Assembly: GCF_041080655.1 (NCBI RefSeq)
Contig: NZ_CP163525.1
Location: 2,542,001-2,606,000, forward strand
Length of the DNA stretch: 64,000 nucleotides
Reading direction: 5' to 3'
Source of the DNA: Streptomyces sp. CG4
GTDB lineage: Bacteria; Actinomycetota; Actinomycetes; Streptomycetales; Streptomycetaceae
Positions 17,514-26,639 of this stretch are shown here, piece after piece. The translations under genes were made by a program, and so were the position numbers. Below the pieces are notes generated by a model. It searched no databases. It saw only the letters and a list, made by a program, of their open reading frames with translations, and was not told the origin of the DNA. Positions within the stretch are counted from its first letter, which is position 1. Every line of letters starts with the position of its first letter.

Positions 17514-19547
17514 TGTCTCCTTGGGTCGCTCCGCCGTCGGTCCGCGCCGTACCGCGCCCGGTGCGCTCCACTCCTGCCGCTTGCGGGCGCGCAGCTTGGC
17601 CGCTTCCGAGGAGGCCAGCTGGTAGGGCACGGAGGTGACCATCACGCCGGGCGTGAACAGCAGGCGGCCCTTCAGGCGCAGGGCGCTCTGGTTGTGCAGC
17701 AGATGCTCGTACCAGTGGCCGACCACGTACTCGGGGATGATCACGGAGACCGCGTCGCGCGGGGACTCCTTGCGCAGGCTCTTGACGTAGTCGATCACCG
17801 GGCGGGTTACCTCGCGGTACGGCGAGTCCAGCACCTTCAGCGGTACGTCGATGCCGCGCCGCTCCCACTCCTCGCGCAGCGCCTTGGTCTCGGCCGGGTC
17901 GACGTTGACCGTCAGCGCCTCCAGGGTGTCCGAGCGCATCAGCTTGGCGTAGGCCAGGGCACGGAGGGTGGGGCGGTGGATCTTCGAGATCAGTACCACC
18001 GAGTGGACACGGGACGGGCGGACCAGGTCGTCGTCCGGCTCTTCGGGTGCCGTTAGTTCCTCGGCGACGCCGTCGTAATGCTTACGGATCGCGGTCATCG
18101 TCGCGTAGAAGATGCACATGCCGAGCAGGGCCACCCACGCGCCGTGCGTGAACTTGGTGACCAGGACGACGACGAGCACCAGGCCGGTGAAGAAGGCGCC
18201 GAACGCGTTGATCGCGCGGGAGCGGATCATGTGGCGACGCTTGGCCGGGTCCTTCTCGACCGCCAGATGCCGGTTCCAGTGCCGGACCATGCCGGTCTGG
18301 CTGAGCGTGAAGGACACGAACACGCCGACGATGTACAGCTGGATGAGGCGGGTCGAGTCGGCGCCGTAGACGACCGTCAGCAGGGTCGCCGCGCCGGCCA
18401 GCAGCACGATGCCGTTGGAGAAGGCGAGGCGGTCGCCTCGGGTGTGCAGCTGGCGCGGCAGATAGCGGTCCTGGGCGAGGATCGAGCCGAGCAGCGGGAA
18501 GCCGTTGTACGCCGTGTTCGCCGCGAGGAACAGGACCAGGGCCGTGGCCGCGGCCAGGATGACGAACAGGAAGCTGCCCTTGCCGAAGACCGCCTCGGCG
18601 ACCTGCGAGATCACCGGGTTCTGGACATAGCCGGAGCCGAGCGGGTGGCCGTTGTGGATCAGGTCGGTGGCCGGGTTCTCGGCCATGCGGACCTTGGTCG
18701 TCATGGCGAGGGCGATGATGCCGCAGAACATGGTGACGGCGAGCCCGCCCATCAGCGCGAGCGTGGTCGCCGCGTTCTTCGACTTGGGCTTGCGGAAGGC
18801 CGGGACGCCGTTGGAGATGGCCTCCACGCCGGTCAGCGCGGCACAGCCGGAGGAGAAGGCGCGCAGCAGCAGGAAGACGAGTGCGAAGCCGGCCAGGCCC
18901 TGGTGTTCGGCCTTGATCTCGTACGCCGCCGTCGGGGCGCGCATCGAGTCGCCGAGGACCAGGCCCCGGATCGCGCCCCACGCGATCATGATGAACACGC
19001 CGCCGACGAACACGTACGTCGGGATCGCGAAGAGCTTGCCGGACTCCTTCACGCCGCGCAGGTTCATCAGCGTCAGCAGCACGATCACGACGACCGCGCA
19101 CAGCACCTTGTGCTCGACCACGAACGGGATCGCGGAGCCGAGGTTCTCGATGCCGGAGGCGATGGAGACGGCGACGGTGAGGACGTAGTCCACGAGCAGG
19201 GCGCTGGCGACCGTCAGGCCGGCCTTGGGGCCCAGGTTGGTGGTGGCGACCTCGTAGTCGCCCCCGCCGCTCGGGTACGCGTGGACGTTCTGGCGGTAAG
19301 AGGCGACCACGGTGAACATCAGCACGACAACCGCGACCGCGATCCAGGGGCTGAAGTGGTACGCCGACACGCCCGCGATGGACAGGACCAGCAGGACCTC
19401 GCCCGGTGCGTAGGCGACGGAGGACAGCGGGTCGGAGGCGAAGACGGGGAGTGCGATGCGCTTCGGCAGGAGCGTTTCGCCCAGCCGGTCACTGCGCAGT
19501 GCGCGCCCGATCAGGATCCGTTTGGGCACGTCGGTCAGTTTGGACAC
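17496..19547 (-). CDS. KimA-like potassium importer (APC superfamily)
   Basis: This 683-residue membrane protein has about 12 hydrophobic segments and a cytosolic C-terminal domain of about 150 residues. It closely follows Bacillus subtilis KimA (YdaO) as I remember it: RILIGRALRSD at the start, ASDPLSSVAYAPGEVL in helix 1, YPSGGGDYEVA and LLVDYVLTVAVSI in helices 2-3, then AFSSGCAALTGVEAISN, and LHNQSALRLKGRLLF near the end. KimA is a proton-coupled potassium importer controlled by cyclic di-AMP. The GTG at 19547 fits the family N-terminus. It is divergent from the two TrkA-type proteins, pointing to a potassium-homeostasis module. Substrate is inferred from similarity; annotation as an amino acid permease would be the usual default. 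Confidence 0.82.
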   Translation of the reverse strand: MSKLTDVPKRILIGRALRSDRLGETLLPKRIALPVFASDPLSSVAYAPGEVLLVLSIAGVSAYHFSPWIAVAVVVLMFTVVASYRQNVHAYPSGGGDYEVATTNLGPKAGLTVASALLVDYVLTVAVSIASGIENLGSAIPFVVEHKVLCAVVVIVLLTLMNLRGVKESGKLFAIPTYVFVGGVFIMIAWGAIRGLVLGDSMRAPTAAYEIKAEHQGLAGFALVFLLLRAFSSGCAALTGVEAISNGVPAFRKPKSKNAATTLALMGGLAVTMFCGIIALAMTTKVRMAENPATDLIHNGHPLGSGYVQNPVISQVAEAVFGKGSFLFVILAAATALVLFLAANTAYNGFPLLGSILAQDRYLPRQLHTRGDRLAFSNGIVLLAGAATLLTVVYGADSTRLIQLYIVGVFVSFTLSQTGMVRHWNRHLAVEKDPAKRRHMIRSRAINAFGAFFTGLVLVVVLVTKFTHGAWVALLGMCIFYATMTAIRKHYDGVAEELTAPEEPDDDLVRPSRVHSVVLISKIHRPTLRALAYAKLMRSDTLEALTVNVDPAETKALREEWERRGIDVPLKVLDSPYREVTRPVIDYVKSLRKESPRDAVSVIIPEYVVGHWYEHLLHNQSALRLKGRLLFTPGVMVTSVPYQLASSEAAKLRARKRQEWSAPGAVRRGPTAERPKETSAAKD

Positions 19548-19708
19548 GACAGAGGATCGTATGCCTTCGGACAGGAACTGGCCCACACGGTGTCTGAGAT
19601 CTGCCTCACGAGTGAAATCAGGGGCGCATGGACCTGCGGATTCCGTGGTCCGCGCGCTCCCCGTGCCTAGATGGCAGACCCCGCCTGTCATCGCACTTCG
19701 GAGGTGCC

Positions 19709-19837
19709 ATGCCCGCGACCGCGGAGCTGATCGGGGCGATGCTCGCCCTCCTCGCCCTCGGAATCCTGACCCTGTGCAGCGTGCGCAGCATCACTCGGCG
19801 GCGCCCGCCCCCGGCGATCGCCGACGCGGACCGCTGA
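19709..19837 (+). CDS. Small single-span membrane protein
   Basis: This 42-residue open frame starts with ATG at 19709, with GGAGG five bases upstream. Residues about 6-24 form one hydrophobic helix (LIGAMLALLALGILTLCSV), followed by a basic tail (RSITRRRPPPAI). It lies in the gap between the divergent KimA-like and TrkA genes. No function can be assigned. The good ribosome-binding site and the sensible topology argue that it is real. Confidence 0.55.
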   Translation: MPATAELIGAMLALLALGILTLCSVRSITRRRPPPAIADADR

Positions 19838-19982
19838 CACAGCCTGCTCACGTGATCGCGGACGGTGATCGCGGCGAACCCGCGCAGGGGGGTGCCCTCC
19901 CCCCTGCGCCCGTGTGTAGCTTTGGGCGTCGGTCTGAGACCCTGATGCTGAGCAGCAACTTTTGGACACCGGAAGGACGGTC

Positions 19983-20654
19983 GTGCACATCGTCATCATG
20001 GGCTGCGGAAGAGTGGGTTCCGCTCTTGCCCAGACCCTGGAGCAACAGGGCCACACGGTCGCCGTGATCGACCAGGACCCCACCGCCTTCCGCCGGCTGG
20101 GCCCGGGATTCGGCGGTCGCCGGGTCACCGGGGTCGGCTTCGACCAGGACACCCTGCGCGAGGCGGGCATCGAGGAGGCCGGCGCCTTCGCCGCCGTCTC
20201 CAGCGGTGACAACTCCAACATCATCTCCGCCCGTGTGGCCCGCGAGATGTTCGGCGTGGAGAACGTCGCCGCCCGTATCTACGACCCGCGCCGCGCCGAG
20301 GTCTACCAGCGCCTGGGCATTCCCACCGTGGCCACGGTGCGCTGGACCGCGGACCAGATGCTGCGCCGGCTGCTGCCCTCCGGGGCCGAGCCGCTGTGGC
20401 GCGACCCCACCGGCGGGGTGCAGCTCGCCGAGGTGCACGCCTCCTCGAAGTGGGTCGGCCACAAGATCAGCAAGCTGCAGGAGGAGACGGGCGTCCGCGT
20501 GGCCTTCCTGACCCGGCTGGGCGAGGCGATCCTGCCGTCCTCCCAGACGGTGCTGCAGGAGGGCGACCTCGTGCATGTGATGATGCGGACGGACGACGTC
20601 GAGAAGGTCGAGGCGGCGTTCGCCCAGGGCCCGGAAGAGGAGGGCGGTCACTGA
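19983..20654 (+). CDS. TrkA/CeoB-type potassium channel regulator, first of a pair
   Basis: This 223-residue protein has an RCK_N Rossmann domain (HIVIMGCGRVGSALAQTLEQQG at the start, NAD-binding Gly-rich loop) and an RCK_C domain from about residue 140 (VQLAEVHASSKWVGHKISKL). Proteins of this kind gate potassium transporters in response to NAD(H) or nucleotides such as cyclic di-AMP. The GTG at 19983 has AAGGA upstream. The stop overlaps the start of the second paralogue by one base, so the two are surely co-translated, as CeoB and CeoC are in mycobacteria. No TrkH/KtrB channel subunit is in the window; the divergent KimA-like protein may be the partner. Confidence 0.88.
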   Translation: MHIVIMGCGRVGSALAQTLEQQGHTVAVIDQDPTAFRRLGPGFGGRRVTGVGFDQDTLREAGIEEAGAFAAVSSGDNSNIISARVAREMFGVENVAARIYDPRRAEVYQRLGIPTVATVRWTADQMLRRLLPSGAEPLWRDPTGGVQLAEVHASSKWVGHKISKLQEETGVRVAFLTRLGEAILPSSQTVLQEGDLVHVMMRTDDVEKVEAAFAQGPEEEGGH

Positions 20655-21325
20655 TGAGGGTCGCCATTGCCGGAGCCGGCGCCGTCGGCCGCTCGATCGC
20701 GGGCGAGCTGCTGGAGAACGGCCACGAGGTTCTGCTCATCGACAAGGCCCCGACCGCCATCTCGGTGGAAAGGGTGCCGCAGGCGGAGTGGCTGCTGGCC
20801 GACGCCTGTGAGATCACGTCCCTGGACGAGGCGGCGCTGCAGCGCTGCAACGTCGTCATCGCCGCGACCGGCGACGACAAGGTCAACCTGGTCGTCTCGC
20901 TGCTCGCCAAGACGGAGTACGGCGTCCCGCGCGTCGTCGCGCGTGTCAACAACCCCAAGAACGAGTGGCTGTTCAACGAGGCCTGGGGCGTGGACGTGGC
21001 CGTCTCCACCCCGCGTCTGATGTCGGCCCTGGTCGAGGAGGCGGTCTCGGTCGGCGACCTGGTCCGTCTGCTCCGCTTCAGCCACGGCGACGCCAACCTC
21101 GTCGAACTGACCCTGCCCGAGGAGTCGGCCCTGGCCGGCACCCAGGTCGGCGATGTGGAGTGGCCCGAGGACACCTCCCTGGTCACGATCATCCGCGGCA
21201 CCCGCGTGCTGACCCCCTCCAAGGAGGACTCCCTGGAGGCGGGCGACGAACTCCTCTTCGTGGCCGCACAGGCCAGGGAGGAGCAACTGGAGGAGCTGCT
21301 GTCGGTGCGGCGGGAAGAGCCCTGA
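20654..21325 (+). CDS. TrkA/CeoC-type potassium channel regulator, second of a pair
   Basis: This 223-residue RCK protein has the same layout as its upstream neighbour: a Rossmann domain (VAIAGAGAVGRSIAGELLENG, residues 3-23, then VLLIDK) and an RCK_C domain (VELTLPEESALAGTQVGDV onward). The ATG lies within the TGATG overlap with the preceding stop, so translation is coupled. The pair probably forms a hetero-oligomeric ring that senses a nucleotide and controls potassium uptake at the inner face of the membrane. A strong bidirectional terminator follows at 21360. Family assignment is firm; the transporter it regulates is inferred. Confidence 0.88.
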   Translation: MRVAIAGAGAVGRSIAGELLENGHEVLLIDKAPTAISVERVPQAEWLLADACEITSLDEAALQRCNVVIAATGDDKVNLVVSLLAKTEYGVPRVVARVNNPKNEWLFNEAWGVDVAVSTPRLMSALVEEAVSVGDLVRLLRFSHGDANLVELTLPEESALAGTQVGDVEWPEDTSLVTIIRGTRVLTPSKEDSLEAGDELLFVAAQAREEQLEELLSVRREEP

Positions 21326-21359
21326 CAGAGTCCTGACGCAAACGGAGACGCAGACGGAA

Positions 21360-21389
21360 AAGGGCGCCCTTGGCAACAGGGGCGCCCTT
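21360..21389. terminator. Bidirectional hairpin terminator
   Basis: AAGGGCGCCC (21360-21369) and GGGCGCCCTT (21380-21389) form a perfect ten-base-pair stem with a ten-base loop. It is flanked by A and T runs on the two sides, so it can stop transcription from both convergent units. Confidence 0.85.
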
Positions 21390-21409
21390 CGTCGTCGTAC
21401 GACCGCTGG

Positions 21410-22177
21410 CTACGCGTCCCTGCGGTGGCGTCCGCCGGACCCGTCACCGCCCTCGGCGGCCAGCGCCGCCTTGCGCTCCTTCTCGGCCTGCTCCTCGGCC
21501 TCCATCTCGGCGAAGACGTCGATGGGCGCAGGGGCCTTCGCGAGGAAGACCCAGGTGAGCCAGACCGCCAGCAGGAACGGCGGGATCTTCAGGGCGACCA
21601 GGACCCAGCCGAGCTTGGCGGTGTCGGACCACCAGTAGAGCGGGAAGAGGATCGCGCACTTGGCGAGCAGGATCAGGCCCCAGGCCCAACTGGCCTTCGC
21701 ATAGGCCTTCTTGCGGCCGGGATTGCGGGTGCGCCAGGAGAGGTTCTCCTTGAAGACCGGGCCGAGGATGAGACCGATCAGCGGCACACCGGCGAGGGTG
21801 GTGACGATGTACGCCAGCGCCAGGCCCAGCGTGTAGAGCATGCCGGGGAGGTAGAAGTCCTTGGCGTTGCCGGTGAACATCGCGAACACGACACCGAAGG
21901 CCACGCCGAACACACCGCTGAAGGCGTGCTTGACGGTGTCCTTCATGGCGAGCCGGACCACGACCAGCACCAGAGAGACGATCAGCGCGGCGATCGCCGA
22001 CACGTGCAGGTCCTTGCTGACCGTGAAGATCGCGACGAACAGCAGGCCCGGCACGACCGTCTCGACCATGCCGCGGACCCCGCCGAAGGCCTCGAACAGC
22101 GCGGCCTCGGTCACCGCCCGGACGTCGTCGGCCGGCGCCTGACCGGCTTCTTCGGTCGGCTTGTCGAGGGACGTCAC
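21410..22177 (-). CDS. DUF3159 membrane protein
   Basis: This 255-residue protein has about six hydrophobic segments between residues 40 and 225 and a charged, coiled C-terminal tail (EMEAEEQAEKERKAAL). The pattern EAFGGVRGMVETVVPGLLF near residue 30 and the NLSWRTRNPGRKKAY loop match the actinobacterial DUF3159 family. Function is unknown. From memory, homologues sit beside ceoB/ceoC and an OB-fold protein in mycobacteria as well. It is directly followed on the operon side by the OB-fold gene only three bases upstream, so the two are co-transcribed. A link with potassium transport or membrane homeostasis is guesswork from position. Confidence 0.82.
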   Translation of the reverse strand: MTSLDKPTEEAGQAPADDVRAVTEAALFEAFGGVRGMVETVVPGLLFVAIFTVSKDLHVSAIAALIVSLVLVVVRLAMKDTVKHAFSGVFGVAFGVVFAMFTGNAKDFYLPGMLYTLGLALAYIVTTLAGVPLIGLILGPVFKENLSWRTRNPGRKKAYAKASWAWGLILLAKCAILFPLYWWSDTAKLGWVLVALKIPPFLLAVWLTWVFLAKAPAPIDVFAEMEAEEQAEKERKAALAAEGGDGSGGRHRRDA

Positions 22178-22180
22178 CGG

Positions 22181-22579
22181 CTACTCCCGTCCAAGGGGTC
22201 GCAGTTCGTATTTCGGGTTGAACAGCACGCGGCGGCCCCGGCTCATCGAGATCCGGCCCGAAGCGATCAGCTTGCGCCCCGGTTCGATGCCCACGATGGA
22301 ACGCCTGCCGAGCCACACCACGTCCAGCGCGGCGGAGCCGTCGAACAGCTCGGCCTCCAGGGCCGGGACCCCGGCGCGCGGTCGCAAGGTGACCGTGCGC
22401 AAGGTACCAGTTACGGTGACGATCTGCCGGTCGTGGCAGTCACCGATCTTCGTGCAGCCCGCCGTCTCGGCGTCCTCGCGCAGTTCCTCGGACTCCAGGT
22501 CCTCCTGCGACGAGGAGAGCCGGTCGAGCATGCGCCGGAACCGGCCGGCCGGCTTTTCGGAACGAGGAACAGCACTCAT
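22181..22579 (-). CDS. OB-fold nucleic-acid-binding protein
   Basis: This 132-residue protein has a short N-terminal helix with acidic residues (SSSQEDLESEELRED) and an OB-fold from about residue 50: QIVTVTGTLRTVTLRP, then ALDVVWLGRRSIVGIEPGRKLIASGRI. The family is small, actinobacterial and uncharacterised; similarity to the OB domain of RecG-like helicases suggests nucleic acid binding. A cysteine pair (GCTKIGDCHD, residues about 41-50) precedes the barrel. The ATG at 22579 is the only good start. It forms an operon with the DUF3159 gene, with three bases between them, and lies downstream of kdpDE on the same strand. Confidence 0.75.
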   Translation of the reverse strand: MSAVPRSEKPAGRFRRMLDRLSSSQEDLESEELREDAETAGCTKIGDCHDRQIVTVTGTLRTVTLRPRAGVPALEAELFDGSAALDVVWLGRRSIVGIEPGRKLIASGRISMSRGRRVLFNPKYELRPLGRE

Positions 22580-22665
22580 ACCTGAAGCGTACCGGGGCGC
22601 ACCGACGGCACCGTAGTCCAGCTCACTTCCGGGCTCCTCCGCCGCACCGAGCCCCGGTCCGCCGG

Positions 22666-23352
22666 TCACTTCTCGAACCGGTATCCCATCCCCGGCTCGG
22701 TGATGAAGTGCTTCGGGTGCGACGGGTCCGTCTCCAGCTTGCGGCGCAGCTGGGCCATGTACACGCGCAGGTAGTTCGTCTCGGTGCCGTACGACGGCCC
22801 CCACACCTCCTGCAGCAGCTGCTTCTGGCTGACCAGCCGGCCGGTGTTGCGGACCAGCACCTCCAGCAGATGCCACTCGGTCGGGGTGAGCCGGACGTCC
22901 TTGCCGGCGCGGTTGACCTTCTTGGCGGCCAGGTCGACGGTGAAGCCCTCGGTCTCGACGGTCGTCAGGTTGTCCTCGCCGGGCCCGACCGGCTCGGCCC
23001 GGCGCACGGCGGCCCGCAGCCGGGCCAGCAGCTCGTCCATGCCGAAGGGCTTGGTGACGTAGTCGTCGGCGCCCGCGTCGAGCGCCTCCACCTTCTCGTC
23101 GGAGGAGTGCCGGGCGGACAGCACCAGGATGGGCACGCGCGTCCAGCCGCGCAGCCCCTTGATCACCTCGACGCCGTCCATGTCGGGCAGACCCAGGTCG
23201 AGCACGACCGCGTCGGGGTGGCGGGAGGCGGCGAGTTCGAGGGCGGTCCTGCCGTCGGGGGCCGCGTCGACCTCGTACTTGCGCGCCTTGAGGTTGATCA
23301 CGAGGGCGCGCACGATCTGCGGCTCGTCGTCGACCACGAGGACCCGGGTCAT
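22666..23352 (-). CDS. kdpE: Response regulator KdpE
   Basis: This 228-residue OmpR-type regulator has a receiver domain with phosphorylated Asp52 (AVVLDLGLPDMDG), conserved Asp8/Asp9 and Lys (VTKPFGMDEL), and a winged-helix DNA-binding domain (LTPTEWHLLEVLVRNTGRLVS to the end). It pairs with KdpD, whose stop overlaps its start in ATGA, so the two are co-translated. KdpE normally activates the kdpFABC potassium pump operon when potassium is low. That operon is not in this window; kdpF, A, B or C would be expected upstream of kdpD, where only a dead ABC gene lies. Its targets here may therefore be distant or different. Confidence 0.92.
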   Translation of the reverse strand: MTRVLVVDDEPQIVRALVINLKARKYEVDAAPDGRTALELAASRHPDAVVLDLGLPDMDGVEVIKGLRGWTRVPILVLSARHSSDEKVEALDAGADDYVTKPFGMDELLARLRAAVRRAEPVGPGEDNLTTVETEGFTVDLAAKKVNRAGKDVRLTPTEWHLLEVLVRNTGRLVSQKQLLQEVWGPSYGTETNYLRVYMAQLRRKLETDPSHPKHFITEPGMGYRFEK

Positions 23353-25931
23353 AGGGTCTGCCTTTCTGGTTCTGCGATGTCCTCCCCGACGGGAGGCTCT
23401 GCGATGTGCTCCCCCGCCGGAAACGGCTCGGGATGCGATCCTGCCGCGCGGAGGCTGAGGACCATGGTGAGTCCGCCACCTGGTGTGTCCTCGGCGTTGA
23501 GGGTGCCGCCCATGGCCTCGGCGAAGCCCCGGGCGACCGCGAGTCCGAGTCCCACCCCGGCACCGCGAGGAGCGTCACCGTACCGCTGGAAGGGCTCGAA
23601 TATCCTGTCCTTCGCCTCGTCCGGCACGCCCGGCCCGCGGTCCACGATGCGCACCTCGACGCGGTCGGCGATGGCGCTGGCGGAGACCAGCACGGGCCGC
23701 CCGCGCGGGCTGTACTTGACGGCGTTCTCCACCAGGTTGGCCACGGACCGCTCCAGCAGCCCGGGGTCGACCTCGACCATCGGCAGCGTCTCGGGGATGT
23801 CCAGTTCGACACTGTCCTCGGGCACGCCGCCCAGGGCCATCGGCACCACCTCGTCCAGGTCGATCTCGCGGATCAGCGGGGTGACCGTGCCGGTCTGCAG
23901 GCGGGACATGTCGAGCAGGTTGCCGACGAGGTGGTCCAGCCGGTCGGCGCCCTCCTCGATGCCCTGCAGCAGCTCCGCCTGGTCCTCCTCGGACCAGGCC
24001 ACGTCGTCGGAGCGCAGCGAGGAGACGGCGGCCTTGATGCCGGCCAGAGGGGTGCGCAGATCGTGGCTGACGGCGGCCAGCAGGGCCGTGCGGATGCGGT
24101 TGCCCTCGGCGAGCGCGCGGGCCTGGTCGGCCTCCTCCTGCAGGCGCCGGCGGTCCAGGGCGACGGCGGCCTGCGCGGCGAAGGCGGCGAGCACCCGGCG
24201 GTCCTCGGCGGGCAGCACCCGGCCGGTGAGCGCGAGCGCCATGTGGTCCCCGACGGGCATGTCGACGTCGGCGTCCTCGGGCCGCTCCAGCGGGCGCCCG
24301 AACCCGGCGCGCCCGGCGCAGGTCCACGGCTCGACGTCGCTCGCCCGCTCCAGCAGCGCGGCCGACTCCATCGCGAAGGTCTCCCGGACCCGCTCCAGCA
24401 GCTCCTCCAGGCTGGTCTCCCCGCGCAGCACGTTCCCGGCGAGAAAGGAGAGGATCTCCGACTCGGCGCGCAGCCTGGCCGCCTGATGGGTGCGCCGGGC
24501 CGCGAGGTCCACCACCGAGGCCACCGACACGGCGACGCACAGGAAGATCGCTATGGCCACGATGTTCTTCGGGTCGGCGATCGTCCACTTGTGCAGCGGC
24601 GGTGTGTAGTAGTAGTTCAGCAGCAGCGAGCCGAAGGCCACCGAGGCCAGCGCGGGCAGCAGGCCGCCGAGCAGGGCCGCCGCGACCGTGACGGTCAGGA
24701 ACAGCAGCATGTCGTTGGCGAGGCCGACGTCGACGGCGTTCAGCAGCACCACCAGCGCGACCGGGCCGCCGAGCCCGGCCAGCCAGCCCGAGATGATCCG
24801 GGACCGGCCGAGCCGGGCGCCCCTGGCGACGGGCAGTCCGCGTCCCTTGGCGACCTCCTCGTGGGTCACGATGTGGACGTCGAGGTCGGGTCCCGACTCG
24901 CGGGCGACCGTGGAGCCGACGCCGGGCCCCAGGACGTACTGCCAGGCCTTGCGGCGCGAGGAGCCGAGCACGATCTGGGTGGCGTTGACACCGCGCGCGA
25001 AGTCCAGCAGGGCGGCCGGTATGTCGTCGCCGACGACATGGTGGAAGGTGCCGCCGAGATCCTCCACGAGGGTGCGCTGGACGGCCAGCTCCTTCGGGGA
25101 GGCCGAGGTCAGGCCGTCGCTGCGGGCTATGTAGACGGCGAGCACCTCGCCGCCGGCGCCCTTCTCGGCCAGCCGCGCGGCACGCCGTATCAGAGTGCGG
25201 CCCTCGGGGCCGCCGGTCAGCCCGACCACGATCCGCTCGCGGGAGCCCCAGATCCTGGAGACCCGGTGCTCGCTGCGGTAGGCGTTCAGGTACTCGTCGA
25301 CCCGGTCGGCCACCCACAGCAGCGCCAGCTCGCGCAGCGCGGTCAGATTCCCGGGGCGGAAGTAGTTGGACAGGGCCGCGTCGACCTTGTCCGGCTGGTA
25401 GATGTTGCCGTGCGCCATGCGGCGGCGCAGCGCCTGGGGCGACATGTCGACCAGCTCGATCTGGTCGGCCCGCCGTACCACCTCGTCCGGCACGGTCTCC
25501 TGCTGCCGTATCCCCGTGATCGACTCGACGACGTCGCCGAGTGACTCCAGGTGCTGGATGTTGACGGTGGAGATCACGTCGATGCCCGCGGCGAGCAGTT
25601 CCTCGACGTCCTGCCAGCGCTTGGCGTTGCGCGAGCCGGGGATGTTGGTGTGGGCGAGTTCGTCCACCAGGGCGACGGCGGGGGCCCGGCGCAGTACGGC
25701 GTCGATGTCCATCTCGCTGAAGACGGTGTCCCGGTACTCCAGCCGCTTGCGCGGCACCTGTTCCAGACCGTGCAGCATCACCTCGGTACGCGGCCGGTCA
25801 TGGTGCTCGACGAAGCCCACGACGCAGTCGGTGCCCCGCTCCACGCGGCGGTGCGCCTCGGAGAGCATGGCGTAGGTCTTGCCCACACCAGGTGCCGCAC
25901 CGAGGTAGATCCGAAGCTTGCCGCGTGCCAT
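23349..25931 (-). CDS. kdpD: Sensor histidine kinase KdpD
   Basis: This 860-residue kinase has the full KdpD layout: an N-terminal KdpD domain with Walker A (GAAPGVGKTYAML, residues about 9-21) and ALVDELAHTNIPGSRN, a universal-stress-like domain (about 245-370), four closely spaced membrane helices (about 395-500), a GAF-like region, and the kinase core with the phosphorylated His in AVSHDLRTPLAGIK and the ATP-binding GVGLGLAVARGFAEAMGG. It senses potassium limitation and osmotic stress. In other bacteria the stress-like domain binds cyclic di-AMP. The ATG at 25931 gives the usual family N-terminus. It is transcribed just before kdpE with a four-base overlap. Confidence 0.92.
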   Translation of the reverse strand: MARGKLRIYLGAAPGVGKTYAMLSEAHRRVERGTDCVVGFVEHHDRPRTEVMLHGLEQVPRKRLEYRDTVFSEMDIDAVLRRAPAVALVDELAHTNIPGSRNAKRWQDVEELLAAGIDVISTVNIQHLESLGDVVESITGIRQQETVPDEVVRRADQIELVDMSPQALRRRMAHGNIYQPDKVDAALSNYFRPGNLTALRELALLWVADRVDEYLNAYRSEHRVSRIWGSRERIVVGLTGGPEGRTLIRRAARLAEKGAGGEVLAVYIARSDGLTSASPKELAVQRTLVEDLGGTFHHVVGDDIPAALLDFARGVNATQIVLGSSRRKAWQYVLGPGVGSTVARESGPDLDVHIVTHEEVAKGRGLPVARGARLGRSRIISGWLAGLGGPVALVVLLNAVDVGLANDMLLFLTVTVAAALLGGLLPALASVAFGSLLLNYYYTPPLHKWTIADPKNIVAIAIFLCVAVSVASVVDLAARRTHQAARLRAESEILSFLAGNVLRGETSLEELLERVRETFAMESAALLERASDVEPWTCAGRAGFGRPLERPEDADVDMPVGDHMALALTGRVLPAEDRRVLAAFAAQAAVALDRRRLQEEADQARALAEGNRIRTALLAAVSHDLRTPLAGIKAAVSSLRSDDVAWSEEDQAELLQGIEEGADRLDHLVGNLLDMSRLQTGTVTPLIREIDLDEVVPMALGGVPEDSVELDIPETLPMVEVDPGLLERSVANLVENAVKYSPRGRPVLVSASAIADRVEVRIVDRGPGVPDEAKDRIFEPFQRYGDAPRGAGVGLGLAVARGFAEAMGGTLNAEDTPGGGLTMVLSLRAAGSHPEPFPAGEHIAEPPVGEDIAEPERQTL

Positions 25932-26087
25932 GGCCCCATTGTCTTCCCGTGACTGCTGCGTACGCAGCGTCGACCTTACGGCCAACAATTGCGGCAATAG
26001 GGACAGGAGGGTGGGCAGCGGGCAACTTTGACGTAACTCTGATGAGCCGTACGCCCTGGTGGATGCCCCTGTGCCGCGCCTGCCGGT

Positions 26088-26575
26088 TCAGTGCTCGACG
26101 AGCTCCCCGTCCCGCAGTTCCAGCACCCGGTCGGCCAGGTCCAACACAGCCGCGTCGCGCGTGGCGACCAGGGCGGCCGGCGGTCCGCCCGACTCCGCCG
26201 AGGCCGGCCGAGGGCTGCGGACGACGGCCCGCAGCAGCTCCATGACGGCGTGCCCGGTCTCGGCGTCGAGCTGCCCGGTCGGCTCGTCGGCGATGAGCAG
26301 GGCCGGGTGGTTGGCGAGGCCACGCGCGATGGCAACCCTCCCCCAGTGCCTTAATGGCCTGGGGGCACCCCCAGCTGGTGTCCGCCGGACAGCTCACCTG
26401 ATCGCAGCCCCGCGTGACCGGCCGGCCCGACCAGGGAGAGCAGCAGCTCGACGCGTTCCTCACGCTCGCGCGGGTCGGCCCGGCGCAGCCGCAGCGGTAC
26501 GCCGACGTACTCGGCCGCGGTGAGGATCGGAATGAGCCCGAAGGACTGAAAGACGAACCCGATCCGGCCCCGCCC
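26088..26575 (-). pseudogene. Dead ABC transporter ATPase fragment
   Basis: The remaining parts of a LolD/MacB-type ATPase can be read in pieces: RIGFVFQSFGLIPILTAAEYV (Q-loop region), SGELSGGHQ (signature), then in another frame the Walker B and D-loop region ([16 protein letters not shown] can be reconstructed) and a normal C-terminus ending near 26088. The N-terminal third with Walker A is missing and replaced by unrelated sequence beyond 26575. A palindromic element sits right after the signature motif and brings an in-frame TAA. It is therefore non-functional. No permease partner is adjacent. Confidence 0.78.
26338..26373. repeat. Short palindromic element inside the ABC gene
   Basis: The element reads as CCCCCAG-T-GCC, a short TTAAT loop, GGC-CTGGGGG, and then GCACCCCCAG, so it can fold into nested GC stems. 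It interrupts the codons that should follow the SGGHQ signature and supplies a stop codon. I recall near-identical GGGGGTGCCCCCAGG palindromes scattered through Streptomyces genomes. Confidence 0.65.
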
Positions 26576-26639
26576 ATAGCGCCTCCCCGTCGACCGGGCG
26601 CCGGTATCACCGGGCACCGCACGGCCGGACAACGGTGCG

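Noticed and set aside
23349..26090. kdpFABC next to kdpDE
   Set aside because: Looked for on both sides; only the dead ABC ATPase and DUF genes are present.
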